The position numbers and the translations under genes are program-made. A stretch of 64,000 nucleotides of DNA from CAVVJA01 sp963801715 (lineage in GTDB: Bacteria > Actinomycetota > Actinomycetes > Mycobacteriales > Jatrophihabitantaceae): the NCBI GenBank assembly GCA_963801715.1, contig CAWDGB010000018.1, positions 1-64,000 on the forward strand. The letters run 5' to 3'. The notes beneath the pieces were generated by a model that saw nothing but the letters and a program-made list of their open reading frames with translations, was not told the DNA's origin and did no database searches. This document shows positions 34,144-44,983 of the stretch, piece after piece. Each line of letters begins with the position of its first letter. Positions within the stretch are counted from its first letter, which is position 1.

Positions 34144-34917
34144 TCAGCCGCCGTACCGGCGTTGCCGAGTTCCGTAGGCACGCAGCGCGCGAAGGAAATC
34201 GACCTTGCGGAAGTCAGGCCACAGCGCGTCGCAGAAGTAGAACTCCGAGTGGGCAGACTGCCATAGCAGGAAGCCGGACAGCCGCTGTTCCCCCGAGGTG
34301 CGGATCACTATGTCCGGATCGGGCTGCCCCCGGGTGTACAGATGTTCGGCGATGTGATCGACGTCCAGGAACTCGGCGACTTCTTCCAGCGAACTACCCG
34401 CAGCGGCGTGCTGCTGTAGCAGGGCGCGCACCGCGTCAGCAATCTCGCGTCGTCCCCCGTATCCGACGGCGACGTTCACGGTCAGCCCTCGCCGAGTCGA
34501 GGTGCGCTCGGCGGCCGACTTCAACGCGCTGGCTGTGGCTTCAGGAAGCAGATCCAGCGCCCCGACCGGGTTGATCCGCCAAGGCCGGCCATCGGCCGAG
34601 AGCTCGGCCGCAACACCCTCGATGATCCGCAGCAACGGCTCCAGCTCACCGGCCGGCCGCGTGAGATTGTCCGTGGAGAGCAGCCAGATGGTGACGTGCT
34701 GGACCCCAGCCTCGGTGCACCACTCGAGGAGGTCGGATATGCGTCTGGCGCCGGCGACGTGACCCTGGGTCACATCCTCGAATCCGGCTGCTCGCGCCCA
34801 GCGACGGTTTCCGTCGAGCATGACCGCAACGTGCTGCGGGATGGGCTTTCCGGCGAGCTGACTACGGAGCCGACGTTCGTAGATGGAGTAGACAGCGCTA
34901 CGGACGCCCACGATCAC
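34144..34917 (-). CDS. uppS: Cis-prenyltransferase (Z-isoprenyl diphosphate synthase, UppS family)
   Basis: Adds isopentenyl units in cis to make short-chain Z-prenyl or undecaprenyl diphosphate for cell wall lipids. About 257 residues. Motifs: HVAVMLDGNRRWARAAGF (catalytic Asp), WLLSTDNLTRP, NVAVGYGGRREIADAVR and DIVIRTSGEQRLSGFLLWQS, plus EFYFCDALWPDF. The M. tuberculosis gene in this position (Rv1086) makes Z,E-farnesyl diphosphate, so this may be a farnesyl rather than a long-chain enzyme. The start is GTG 34917 or the in-frame GTG at 34911, behind TAGGCT. Confidence 0.93.
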   Translation of the reverse strand: MIVGVRSAVYSIYERRLRSQLAGKPIPQHVAVMLDGNRRWARAAGFEDVTQGHVAGARRISDLLEWCTEAGVQHVTIWLLSTDNLTRPAGELEPLLRIIEGVAAELSADGRPWRINPVGALDLLPEATASALKSAAERTSTRRGLTVNVAVGYGGRREIADAVRALLQQHAAAGSSLEEVAEFLDVDHIAEHLYTRGQPDPDIVIRTSGEQRLSGFLLWQSAHSEFYFCDALWPDFRKVDFLRALRAYGTRQRRYGG

Positions 34918-35067
34918 GCAGCCTAGACCCGCCAGCGCAGGAGTCAGGCCGCCGTGGCCGAAGATCGCGGTGGCGCTGCGCTGTGCACGGACTTATCCGG
35001 CATAGCGGGGCCGGAGCCCCATTCGCCGCGCGCAGCGGGCTCGGGAATACGAGGACTGGACGGCGGG

Positions 35068-35100
35068 TTGACACGTGTGCAAGCATGTAATTATGTAATT
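35068..35100 (+). promoter_or_regulatory. Promoter with tandem ATGTAATT direct repeat
   Basis: TTGACA at 35068-35073 matches a -35 consensus. From 35085 to 35100 the octamer ATGTAATT occurs twice back to back, a very AT-rich block in GC-rich DNA. It covers the position expected for the -10. AAGGAG (35102-35107) follows directly, 6 bp before the ATG at 35114. The repeat over the -10 is a natural place for an operator, perhaps for the encoded protein itself. Confidence 0.6.
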
Positions 35101-35113
35101 TAAGGAGCGAGAA

Positions 35114-35809
35114 ATGAGATACGAAAACACATCCGATGCCGAGCGGCGGCATCACCACCCTGGTGGCCACGGCCACGGACCCGGTTTCGGCGGGTTCGGG
35201 CGCGGTGGCGGACACCGGCGTGGGCGTGGCCGTGGTTTCGGCCGGCCTGGTGGCTGGCAGCAAGCCGATCTGCCACCAACCGACGACCTGACCGCCTGGC
35301 TCACCGGACGCCTTCCCGACGACTGGTTCACCGGCGCACCGCAGGTGACCGTCGACCGGGAAGAAATCACGGTCATCGGCGAGCTGCCGGCGCCCGCGGC
35401 GGCGCCCGAAGGTGGGGACGGCGCCAGCGCCGAAGGGCGGATAAGCCGCTTCCGGGAGGAAACCCGGGAGAAGCGAATGCAGATCGCGGACGAAGCTGAG
35501 GCGCGGTACGGGCGCAAGGTGGCGTGGGGAGCGTCGATTGGCGACACCACGCTGCTGTTCACGCACCTGTCCGTGCCGGTCATGACGCGGCTTCGGCAGA
35601 GCGAGCGGCGCGTGCTCGACACGCTGGTTGACGCTGGCGTCGCGCGCTCCCGGTCGGAGGCGCTGGCCTGGTCCGTGCGCCTGGTCGGCGAGCACACCGA
35701 CGAGTGGCTCAGCAGCCTGCGCCGCGCAATGTCCGAAGTGGACAAGCTGCGCGCCGAAGGGCCTGATCTGACTGGTGAGTCCGACACGCCTGGCACCACC
35801 GAGGTCTAA
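35114..35809 (+). CDS. His/Gly/Arg-rich protein with a C-terminal ribbon-helix-helix-like region
   Basis: A 231-residue protein. Residues 10-50 are low-complexity: RRHHHPGGHGHGPGFGGFGR followed by RGRGRGF, which could bind metal ions or nucleic acid. The middle (about 55-135) is acidic and helical. The C-terminal part, VPVMTRLRQSERRVLDTLVD followed by ARSRSEALAWSVRLV, resembles the strand-helix-helix of CopG-type DNA-binding domains. The function is not known to me. A strong Shine-Dalgarno sequence and a -35/AT-rich promoter precede it. The final codons lie in the first unit of a 14-bp tandem repeat. Confidence 0.7.
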   Translation: MRYENTSDAERRHHHPGGHGHGPGFGGFGRGGGHRRGRGRGFGRPGGWQQADLPPTDDLTAWLTGRLPDDWFTGAPQVTVDREEITVIGELPAPAAAPEGGDGASAEGRISRFREETREKRMQIADEAEARYGRKVAWGASIGDTTLLFTHLSVPVMTRLRQSERRVLDTLVDAGVARSRSEALAWSVRLVGEHTDEWLSSLRRAMSEVDKLRAEGPDLTGESDTPGTTEV

Positions 35810-35838
35810 ACACCGAGGTCTAAATACCGAGGTCTAAA
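35797..35838 (+). repeat. Three tandem 14-bp repeats carrying the stop codon
   Basis: CACCGAGGTCTAAA is repeated at 35797-35810 and 35811-35824, and with one change (TACCGAGGTCTAAA) at 35825-35838. The first copy encodes the last residues and the TAA stop of the preceding gene. Because 14 is not a multiple of three, the extra copies lie in different frames. It looks like slippage or a repeat expansion at the 3' end of the gene. Confidence 0.8.
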
Positions 35839-35863
35839 CACGGAACGATCGCCCGCGCTGGCG

Positions 35864-37849
<1,986 letters not shown>

Positions 37850-37939
37850 GGCTCCATCGTGCGCCGGTAGAACCGGGCACCTGGAGGCGGCTGCGGCCAC
37901 GCTGCGGCTAGGTTGGTCAGGCCGCCGCGAGGTTGGCGG

Positions 37940-38863
37940 TTAGGGGCTGCCGTCCGTCCCGGGCTGACTGGACTCACTGCGCGGGCGTTCCCGCGCGGGA
38001 ACGGTGGGCAATTCGGTGGTCGAGCCAGGCTGCGGGTAGTCATCACCGGCGGGCTCCGCCGAGGTGCGCGGGCTGTAGTACTCAGCACCACCTCCCTCGG
38101 GGGCGTACCGGCGTGGCTGCGCGCTGCTTGATTCCGCCGCGCGGTCACGCTCGGCATCACCGTAGGTTTCCGTCGGCTTGTCGTAGACCTCGGTTCGGTC
38201 GTCCGTCGGTTGATCGGACCAGCGGGTCGTCGGCTGGTCGGCAGTCGCGTCGCCCCACGGAGGCGCGGTCTCTGGCGACCAGACCGAAGGTGCCCGGGTC
38301 GCTGCCGCAGCCGGAGCCGCCACTTCTGGTTCCACCGGGACGCTGGTGAGCGAGCCCACCGCGGCCGCGATCAACCCGGTGAGCAGTCCGCTGGCTAACG
38401 CAAAGCTGGCCGCGGTAGCCGAGGGCCCTTCGACGAAAGCGTTGGCCCATCGTCCAAATCCCTGCGCGTCATGTCCGTTCGGATACAGCGTCGGGAAGGC
38501 GACCCACTGACGCAGCCCCGCGGCCAGCAGGCCCGCGAGCGTCGTCGAGCCCCAGATGCCGATCAGATTGCCCCAGAACGAGCGCGACGACCGCGCAGTC
38601 AGCACGAGCACGAACACGAAGAGCAGGACGATGAGGGCACCGATCCCGATGAGTTGGGCGGCCCAGATTCGCTCCCGGTCGGTTTGCGGGTTGAAGCGCC
38701 AGGGAAATCCGACGGCGTCGTGCGCCAGAACATTGCCCAACGCGGTGCCGGTGGCGTTGTCCGCGACCCGATTTGTCACCCACTGATTCCCGCTCGCGGC
38801 GATAATCACCAATTCGACGATCGCCGCCACGAAGGCTATGAGAAAACTTCTCGAACGTCGCAT
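37940..38863 (-). CDS. Membrane protein with long disordered C-terminal tail
   Basis: About 307 residues. There are four hydrophobic segments: residues 6-26, about 70-90, about 103-122 and about 150-172. The rest (about 185-307) is a Pro/Ser/Thr/Glu-rich, presumably cytoplasmic and disordered tail. The family is not recognised, though actinobacterial membrane proteins with such tails are common. The ATG at 38863 is preceded at 6 bp by TACGGT, so a leaderless start is likely. It is divergent from the metallophosphatase gene with about 80 bp between starts. Confidence 0.7.
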   Translation of the reverse strand: MRRSRSFLIAFVAAIVELVIIAASGNQWVTNRVADNATGTALGNVLAHDAVGFPWRFNPQTDRERIWAAQLIGIGALIVLLFVFVLVLTARSSRSFWGNLIGIWGSTTLAGLLAAGLRQWVAFPTLYPNGHDAQGFGRWANAFVEGPSATAASFALASGLLTGLIAAAVGSLTSVPVEPEVAAPAAAATRAPSVWSPETAPPWGDATADQPTTRWSDQPTDDRTEVYDKPTETYGDAERDRAAESSSAQPRRYAPEGGGAEYYSPRTSAEPAGDDYPQPGSTTELPTVPARERPRSESSQPGTDGSP

Positions 38864-38869
38864 ACGCCC

Positions 38870-38875
38870 ACCGTA
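38870..38875 (-). promoter_or_regulatory. Leaderless-type -10 element of the 37940-38863 gene
   Basis: TACGGT on the minus strand, 6 bp (GGGCGT) before the ATG at 38863. There is no Shine-Dalgarno sequence. This supports the shorter start over the in-frame GTG 20 codons upstream. Confidence 0.5.
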
Positions 38876-38945
38876 GGCACTTGTCCAGCCATCGGGAACC
38901 CACCGCGCCGGGACACCGGCCAAACCGTGCCGTCACCATGGATGG

Positions 38946-40511
38946 GTGACCGACCACGGGGGGCCGCCGGCCCCCGCGCAGCCAGAACCGGACGCCGAGG
39001 GTAGGCGTTCGATCTCGCTGCACGCTCGACTTGCCGCACTGCGCGGTGGTTTCGCCCGGTCATGGAGATGGCAGCACGCGCGCCATTGGGATCGTCGGCT
39101 GGCGATCGTGCTGCTCGCCCTCGCCGGCGCAACGGCGGCCGTCGCGCTGTTCGGAACCGTGCATGAGGCGATCGGACCCGTTCGGGCCGACCTGTCGCTG
39201 CGGCCGTCGTTCAGGGGCGGAACGGAGATCGACGTACCCCCGGTCGGCAAGCTGACGATGGACAGTCACTGGGGCCCGCTGCGTATCCGGGCCTCGATTA
39301 CCGGCATTCGCCTCGATCAGGCCCGCGACGCGTTGGGCACTGGTCTCGCCGGCGCGCAGCTTGAAAATCAGATCAGCCGGGACGTCCATCACGCGCTGCT
39401 CATCCTCGGCCTCAAGAGCGCGGTGGCCGCCTTGCTGGGGGCCGGCGTGATCGTGGCGCTGACCTTCCGAAGGTGGCGGCCTATTGCCGCAGCCGCGATC
39501 ACCGCAGTGCTCGCCTTGATCGTCAGCGGCGGCATCACCGCGGTCACCTGGAACACCAAAGCGCTCGCCCAACCCCGGTTCACTGGCTTGCTCGCGTCCG
39601 CTCCCGCCCTGATCGGCGATATCCAGGACATCCGCGAGCGCTTCGATTCCTACCGGGCGGAACTCGCCAAGATTGTCACCAACGTTTCCAAGCTCTATGA
39701 CGTGGCCTCGTCGCTTCCGGGCGCGCCACCAAGCGACGCCATCTCGGTGCTGTGGGTGTCGGATGTTCACGACAATCCCGAAGCGTTCGATGTCATGGAG
39801 AGCCTGATCAGCCAGTTCGGAGTGAAGGCCGTCGTCGACACGGGCGATCTATCGGACCACGGCACGGCGGTCGAGAACGCGCTGTACGCCTCGGTCAGTC
39901 AGGTGCCCGTGCCCTACATCTACGTTCGCGGCAACCATGACTCGCGCACCGCCACTCAGGCCTACCTGTCGTCCCTGAGGAACGTGCGCGTGCTGGACAA
40001 CGGCCACGTCGTGGATGTCGCCGGCATCCGATGGGCGGGCATCGGCGATCCCCGGTTCACCCCCGATAAGCGGGCCGGCAGCGACACGGACTCGCCGGAG
40101 ACCAAGGAGTCACTGGCCGAAGCGGGCGTGCGGCTGGCGACCGCGATCCAAGCGGCCAGTCGGCCGGTCGACGTCGCTCTCGTTCATGAGCCGGCGATGG
40201 CGAAGCCGCTCGCGGACACCGTTCCGCTCGTCCTCGACGGGCACACCCACCAACGTGCGTACCAGCAGCTGTCGAGCTCAACGCTGGAGCTCACGCAAGG
40301 GTCTTCGGGCGGTGCGGGGCTGCGAACCCTCGAGGGCGGCAAACCGTTGCCGCTGGAGTCGTCCATCCTCTACTTCAGTCCGACGACACATCGGCTGATC
40401 GCCGTCGACGACGTCACGGTCAGCGGCCTCGGCCTGGAGTCGGTAACAATCCAGCGGCACTCCGCGTCGTACTACGCGAAGCTGCCGGAGCCGGAACCGT
40501 CGACCTCATAG
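38946..40511 (+). CDS. Membrane-anchored metallophosphoesterase
   Basis: A 521-residue protein. Two or three membrane segments occupy the N-terminal part (about residues 50-68, 150-172 and 180-200). The catalytic domain begins near residue 265 and shows the calcineurin-like signature series: LWVSDVHDNPEAF (metal site 1), VDTGDLSDHG (bridging Asp), YVRGNHDSRT (His proton donor), and VLDGHTHQRAY. The likely substrate is a phosphoester outside the membrane or a nucleotide; it cannot be named from sequence. The start is GTG 38946. The downstream peptidase starts 58 bp after its stop. Confidence 0.88.
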   Translation: MTDHGGPPAPAQPEPDAEGRRSISLHARLAALRGGFARSWRWQHARHWDRRLAIVLLALAGATAAVALFGTVHEAIGPVRADLSLRPSFRGGTEIDVPPVGKLTMDSHWGPLRIRASITGIRLDQARDALGTGLAGAQLENQISRDVHHALLILGLKSAVAALLGAGVIVALTFRRWRPIAAAAITAVLALIVSGGITAVTWNTKALAQPRFTGLLASAPALIGDIQDIRERFDSYRAELAKIVTNVSKLYDVASSLPGAPPSDAISVLWVSDVHDNPEAFDVMESLISQFGVKAVVDTGDLSDHGTAVENALYASVSQVPVPYIYVRGNHDSRTATQAYLSSLRNVRVLDNGHVVDVAGIRWAGIGDPRFTPDKRAGSDTDSPETKESLAEAGVRLATAIQAASRPVDVALVHEPAMAKPLADTVPLVLDGHTHQRAYQQLSSSTLELTQGSSGGAGLRTLEGGKPLPLESSILYFSPTTHRLIAVDDVTVSGLGLESVTIQRHSASYYAKLPEPEPSTS

Positions 40512-40555
40512 CGTTTCGGCCCCTTTCAACCGCAGCAGGTTGCCCGGTCCGCTCC

Positions 40556-40561
40556 TAGACT
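40556..40561 (+). promoter_or_regulatory. Leaderless-type -10 element of the Xaa-Pro peptidase gene
   Basis: TAGACT ends 7 bp before the ATG at 40569 without a Shine-Dalgarno sequence between. It fits a start of transcription at or next to the first codon. Confidence 0.5.
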
Positions 40562-40568
40562 CCCGACC

Positions 40569-42074
40569 ATGACCGACGAGCAATCCGTTCCTGTTCCCGA
40601 AGGTTCGCCAACCGAGCCCGCTGCGGCCGAGACGGTTTCGCACGACATTCCGATGTCCGATGAGCTCAAGGCGGCGATCGCGTTGGATTGGGACCCGGCA
40701 CCGCCCATGCCGCATCCAGCCCGTGCGGACGGCGCGCCGTTCACTGCGCGGCGCCGGGCAGCCGTCTCCGGGGCGTTTCCCGGCCAGCTCGTCGTCGTCC
40801 CGGCCGGGTCTTTGAAGACCCGCGCCAACGACACCGAATACGCGTTCCGGGCGGCGAGCTCCTTCACCTGGCTGACCGGAGAGACGGTCGCCGACGCGGT
40901 CCTGGTGATGACACCGAATCCATTCGGGCATGACGCTGTCCTCTACGTTCGGGACTACGCGGCTCCTGGGGACATCGCATACTTCACCAGCCGCCTGCAT
41001 GGCGCTCTCTGGGTTGGCAACGTGCCAAGTCCATCCGACACCGCGCGGGTGCTCGGTCTGACCACCCGGCCACTGGGGGATCTGGCGCGTGAGCTGGAAG
41101 CCTGGCGCGATCGGGACGCCGTCGTCCTGACCGGCTTCGACGCCAGCGTGGACGCGCTGCTTCCCGGCGCAAGCCGGTCCCGACTCGGTGAGCTGCTCGA
41201 CGAACTGCGACTGGTCAAGGACGACTGGGAGATCGCCCGACTCCAGCACGCCTGCAACGCGACCGCCCGCGGATTCGCCGATGTCGTTCGCGAGTTGCCC
41301 CTGCTCGCGCGTAATGCCGTGCCGCGCGCCGAGCGCTGGCTCGAGGGAACGTTCTGGCGCCGGGCTCGGCTGGAAGGTAACGACGTCGGCTACACGTCGA
41401 TCCTGGCCAGCGGCCCTCACGCGACGACGTTGCACTGGTGGCGCAATAACGGACCGACGCTGACCGGCCAGCTATTGCTTGCCGACATGGGCGTGGAAAC
41501 CGACGAGCTCTACACCGCCGATGTCACGCGCACCCTGCCGATTGACGGCAGTTACCTGCCGGAGCAGCTACGGATCTACCGCGCGGTCTACGAGGCCCAG
41601 TCCGCTGGGATCGCCGAAGTGAAGGCGGGCGCGGACTTCCTGGCCGCACACCGGGCCGCGATGTGGGTCCTAGCCGATTACCTGCATTCGTGGGGCATCT
41701 TGCCCGTCACGGCCGACGTGTCCTGCGCCGACGACCCGGAGCGTCCCGGAGCCGGGCTGCACCGCCGGTACACACTGCACGCAACGTCGCACATGCTGGG
41801 CATCGACGTGCACGACTGCGCCCTCGCCCGGCGCGAGGTCTCGACCCGTGGGACGCTCGTCAAGGGACACGTGCTCACTGTCGAGCCCGGTCTGTACTTC
41901 CAGGTCAACGACCGCACGGTGCCGAGCGAACTTCGGGGCATCGGGGTGCGGATCGAGGACGACATCGCCGTCACCGACGGGGAACCGATGAACCTTTCGG
42001 CGTCACTCCCTCGCCACCCGGCAGAGGTCACCACCTGGATGGCCGACGTGCAAGGGGCGTCGGCCGGGCCGTGA
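40569..42074 (+). CDS. Aminopeptidase P-like Xaa-Pro peptidase (M24B)
   Basis: A 501-residue metallopeptidase that removes N-terminal residues before proline. The N-terminal creatinase-like domain (about 50-220) is followed by the pita-bread domain. The five metal ligands are visible: LLADMGVETDELYTADVTRT (two Asp), TSHMLGIDVHDC (His), TVEPGLYF (Glu) and GVRIEDDIAV (Glu). The first 45 residues are an acidic, disordered extension. It ends 13 bp before the arfB start, so these two probably share a transcript. Confidence 0.92.
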   Translation: MTDEQSVPVPEGSPTEPAAAETVSHDIPMSDELKAAIALDWDPAPPMPHPARADGAPFTARRRAAVSGAFPGQLVVVPAGSLKTRANDTEYAFRAASSFTWLTGETVADAVLVMTPNPFGHDAVLYVRDYAAPGDIAYFTSRLHGALWVGNVPSPSDTARVLGLTTRPLGDLARELEAWRDRDAVVLTGFDASVDALLPGASRSRLGELLDELRLVKDDWEIARLQHACNATARGFADVVRELPLLARNAVPRAERWLEGTFWRRARLEGNDVGYTSILASGPHATTLHWWRNNGPTLTGQLLLADMGVETDELYTADVTRTLPIDGSYLPEQLRIYRAVYEAQSAGIAEVKAGADFLAAHRAAMWVLADYLHSWGILPVTADVSCADDPERPGAGLHRRYTLHATSHMLGIDVHDCALARREVSTRGTLVKGHVLTVEPGLYFQVNDRTVPSELRGIGVRIEDDIAVTDGEPMNLSASLPRHPAEVTTWMADVQGASAGP

Positions 42075-42087
42075 TGCAGCGCGGCTG

Positions 42088-42556
42088 ATGCCGACCTCGT
42101 CGCGGATCCCGCCGACGGGCGATCTGCATATCTCCCGTGGCCCGGGTCTGCCTCGCGGACTCGTCGTTCCCGAGCGAGAGCTCGTCGAGCGATTCAGCCA
42201 TTCCCCCGGCGCCGGCGGCCAGTCGGTGAACACGGCCGACAGCCGGGTCGAGCTGAGGTGGGACGTCGCGGCCTCTGACGTGCTGACCGAGGCGCAGCGG
42301 GCGCGGCTGCTGGCCCGCCTGCGGCTGACAACGGACGGAACCGTGAGCGTGACTTGCGTCGGAACATCGATCGCAGTTGCGCAACCGGGTAGCCGCCAGG
42401 CAGCGGCTCGCGAAGCGGATTGCTACGGCACTGGTGCCCGATACCGTGCGCCAGCCGACCCGGCCGAGCCGGGCAGCGCGGGCGGCCCGCGTGGCTGACA
42501 AACGGCGCCGCGGCGAGCTCAAAGCCGCCCGCCGCCGCGTCGGCCCCTCCGACTGA
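42088..42556 (+). pseudogene. arfB: Peptidyl-tRNA hydrolase ArfB (ribosome rescue), broken by a +1 frameshift
   Basis: ArfB releases peptides from stalled ribosomes. The first frame gives the catalytic GGQ loop in SHSPGAGGQSVNTADSRVEL and goes on to DGTVSVT. One extra T at 42354-42355 then shifts the frame. Skipping it restores ASEHRSQLRNRVAARQRLAK, and the basic C-terminal tail RPSRAARAARVADKRRRGEL that enters the mRNA channel, to a TGA at 42554. The repaired protein has 155 residues, a normal length. The tail has the conserved KRRRGxLK pattern, which makes a read error more likely than decay. Confidence 0.88.
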
Positions 42557-42602
42557 TACGCCGCAGGCGACACTCGGCCCGGTCAACGCCGGGGAGTGAC
42601 TC

Positions 42603-42909
42603 CTACTCGGGCGGTGGATTGGCTTCGGGCGGACTGGGCGACGTCGAATCGGCTGGACCCGGCGAGCCTGCAGCCTGCTCGTCCACTCCGTCGGCCGGTC
42701 TGCTCGGCGCGCTGCCGGCCGCAGGCTCGGCGCGGGGAGCACCGACCGGGAACTCGGTTCGCACCTTACGCAGGTGACGCGACATTGACCGGAACAGGAA
42801 GTAGCAGGCAACAAACAGGACCAGGACGACCGCGAGAGCGAGCGGGCCGGCCTTCTTGGCCTCGCCGCTGTCCGCGAGCAGGACAAGCTCCGCCGCAGCG
42901 ACCGTACAT
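42603..42909 (-). pseudogene. Small single-pass membrane protein after mca, apparent frameshift at the start codon
   Basis: Minus-strand frame VAAAELVLLADSGEAKKAGP then LALAVVLVLFVACYFLFRSM (one membrane helix) and SRHLRKVRTEF, followed by an acidic Pro/Ser-rich tail to a TAG at 42603. Read as given, this frame has no start codon near the mca stop. Removing one T at 42906 turns the ATG that overlaps the mca stop (TGATG) into MTVAAAEL and gives 101 residues. The mycobacterial gene directly after mca (Rv1083) is also a small protein. The alternative is that it starts at the internal ATG before SRHLRK and lacks the helix, which I consider unlikely. Confidence 0.6.
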
Positions 42910-43820
42910 CAGCTCGCCACCTTCTCCCGCACGCCGGCGAACAGGTCGTCCTCGGGCAACGTGGTGTCCACGAGGGACCGAACGAGTTCGAAGTCCTCGG
43001 TGGGCCACGCCTCTTGTTGGATGGCCAGCGGGATTCGAAAGAAGCTGCCCTCCGGGTCGACCTGAGTGGCGTGCGCGATCAACGCCGCATCCCGGCGCGG
43101 GAACCACTCGGCACACGGCACGCGCGTCGTGAGCGTAGGTTCTCGGCGCTCGTCGCGGTTGCTGTCGCGCTGCTTCCAGCGCTCGAGCCACTCTGCGAAC
43201 GGCGACTCCAACCCGTGGGCGGTCATCGCGTCATGGAGCGTGGCCAACCGCTCGCGGCTCCAGCCAACGTCGTAGTAGAGCTTCAGCGGCTGCCATGGGT
43301 CACCGGCATCCGGGTAGGCCTCCGGATCCGGCGCCGCCCCGAACGCAGCGACAGACACTTTGTGGCACATGACGTGGTCGGGATGCGGGTAACCGCCGTT
43401 CTCGTCGTAGGTCGTGACCACATGCGGGCGGAACGCACGGATCACCTTCACAAGACGTTCCGCACCCTCCTCGACGGGCACGAGTCCGAAGCAGCCATCC
43501 GGTAGCGGGGGCGGCGGATCGCCTTCGGGCAATCCGGAATCCACATACCCGAGCCACGCCTGCTTGACGCCGAGAATGGCGCGCGCCCGAGCCATTTCCG
43601 CTTTGCGGATGTCGGCCATGTTGGCCTCGATGTCGGGACGACCCTGCAACGCGGGATTGAGGATGCTCCCCCGCTCCCCACCGGTACAGGTCACCACCAG
43701 CACCTCGGCGCCCTCGTCGACATAGCGCGCCATCGTCGCCGCGCCTTTGCTCGACTCGTCATCCGGATGAGCGTGCACCGCCATCAGGCGCAGTCCCTCG
43801 GACGTCGTCACGAGGTCCAT
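42909..43820 (-). CDS. mca: Mycothiol S-conjugate amidase
   Basis: Cleaves mycothiol conjugates of electrophiles and antibiotics so that the mercapturic acid can be exported. The protein is 303 residues from the ATG at 43820. Zinc site HAHPDDESSKGAAT at the N-terminus, then GGERGSILNPALQGRPD, GYVDSGLPEGDPPPPLPDG, TYDENGGYPHPDHVMCHKVS and HATQVDPEG, all as in actinobacterial Mca (the related MshB differs in these loops). It shows that the organism makes mycothiol. It is divergent from greA with 126 bp between starts. Confidence 0.96.
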   Translation of the reverse strand: MDLVTTSEGLRLMAVHAHPDDESSKGAATMARYVDEGAEVLVVTCTGGERGSILNPALQGRPDIEANMADIRKAEMARARAILGVKQAWLGYVDSGLPEGDPPPPLPDGCFGLVPVEEGAERLVKVIRAFRPHVVTTYDENGGYPHPDHVMCHKVSVAAFGAAPDPEAYPDAGDPWQPLKLYYDVGWSRERLATLHDAMTAHGLESPFAEWLERWKQRDSNRDERREPTLTTRVPCAEWFPRRDAALIAHATQVDPEGSFFRIPLAIQQEAWPTEDFELVRSLVDTTLPEDDLFAGVREKVAS

Positions 43821-43946
43821 TGTTGCCGATGCGCCGGACGAGGTCCCTGGGACCACGGTTTGCGCCGGTCGCCATTTCGCGAAGTCACCGGGCACAATGT
43901 TAGTTTCGACGTTCTGCTTCCACCTGATCCGCCTGTAGGAGAGCCC

Positions 43947-44441
43947 GTGCCCAGCACCGATGACACCGCCACCTGGTTGACCCAGGAGGCTCACGACCGG
44001 CTGAGCAAAGAGCTTGCCGAACTGATCGCCAACCGCCCGGCCATCGCCAAGGAGATCAACGATCGCCGCGAGGAAGGCGACCTGCGTGAGAACGGTGGCT
44101 ACCAGGCCGCGCGCGAGGAGCAGGCCAAGCAGGAAGGCCGCATCCTCCAGCTCCAGGCCCTGCTGCGGGACGCCACAGTGGGCGAGGCTCCGATGCGGAA
44201 CGGCACAGCGGGTCCGGGCATGGTGGTACAGGTGCGCTTCGATGCTGACGAGGATGTCGAACAGTTCCTGATCGGCTCCCGGGAGGAAGCCGCGACGACC
44301 GACCTCGAGGTGTACTCGGCCGCGTCACCACTGGGACGAGCGCTCACCGGCGCACGCGAAGGCGCGACGGTGAGCTACGACACGCCGACTGGCAAGAAGA
44401 TGCAGGTCACGTTGTTATCCGCCCGTCCGTTCACCGGCTGA
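43947..44441 (+). CDS. greA: Transcription elongation factor GreA
   Basis: Rescues backtracked RNA polymerase by stimulating transcript cleavage. It has 164 residues: an N-terminal coiled coil (TQEAHDRLSKELAELIANRP, then REEGDLRENGGYQAAREEQ, which carries the acidic tip DLRENGGY) and the C-terminal FKBP-like domain (DLEVYSAASPLGRALTGARE, SYDTPTGKKMQVTLL). I start at GTG 43947 because AGGAG stands 6 bp before it and the upstream frame overlaps mca antisense. Confidence 0.97.
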   Translation: MPSTDDTATWLTQEAHDRLSKELAELIANRPAIAKEINDRREEGDLRENGGYQAAREEQAKQEGRILQLQALLRDATVGEAPMRNGTAGPGMVVQVRFDADEDVEQFLIGSREEAATTDLEVYSAASPLGRALTGAREGATVSYDTPTGKKMQVTLLSARPFTG

Positions 44442-44466
44442 GGTCCCCAGGCCGGGCCAACCGGTT

Positions 44467-44979
44467 TCAGCCGTCCTCGGCCCGCTGGATGAGTGGCATC
44501 ACCCGGTGCGGCACCGGGTTGGCCATAGCGATCACGGTCGACGTGCGGACGATATCGGCGTCGGCATTGACTCGGTCGATCACCCGCTGCAGGTCCGGGT
44601 TCGAGCGGGCGACGAGCCGGCACAACATGTCGCCCTGACCGGTGATCGTGTGCACCTCGAGCACCTCCGGGATCGTGTCCAGATGGCGCAGCACGGACGC
44701 GCCGTTGCCTTGCCGGATCTCGAGGGTGGCGAACGCGGTCACGTGATAGCCGAGCGCATCCGGATCGATCTGCGGGGCGAAGCTCGCGATGACTCCGCGG
44801 GCGACGAGCCGATCCAGTCGAGCTTGGGCGGTGGCGCGCGCGACGCCGAGCCGACGAGACATCTCGAGCACGCCCATGCGTGGATCGGTGGTCAGTTCAC
44901 GCAGCAGTCGGGCGTCGAGCGAGTCGATCGTCTCACGACTGCCCGCCCCACCGCGCGCGTTCGCCACTCGCTCGCTCAT
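44467..44979 (-). CDS. Lrp/AsnC-family transcriptional regulator
   Basis: A 170-residue feast/famine regulator. The N-terminal winged helix-turn-helix reads LDARLLRELTTDPRMGVLEM then RLGVARATAQARLDRLVARG (about residues 20-65). The C-terminal RAM effector-binding domain includes IPEVLEVHTITGQGDMLCRL. It starts 5 bp after the stop of the ABC exporter permease and is therefore co-transcribed with the exporter, which it may regulate. The ligand is unknown. Confidence 0.9.
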   Translation of the reverse strand: MSERVANARGGAGSRETIDSLDARLLRELTTDPRMGVLEMSRRLGVARATAQARLDRLVARGVIASFAPQIDPDALGYHVTAFATLEIRQGNGASVLRHLDTIPEVLEVHTITGQGDMLCRLVARSNPDLQRVIDRVNADADIVRTSTVIAMANPVPHRVMPLIQRAEDG

Positions 44980-44983
44980 GGAC

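Noticed and set aside
42766..43191. 141-residue minus-strand frame overlapping mca
   Set aside because: It lies in another frame of mca and translates to Arg/Pro/Gly-rich sequence; mca carries the complete family motifs.
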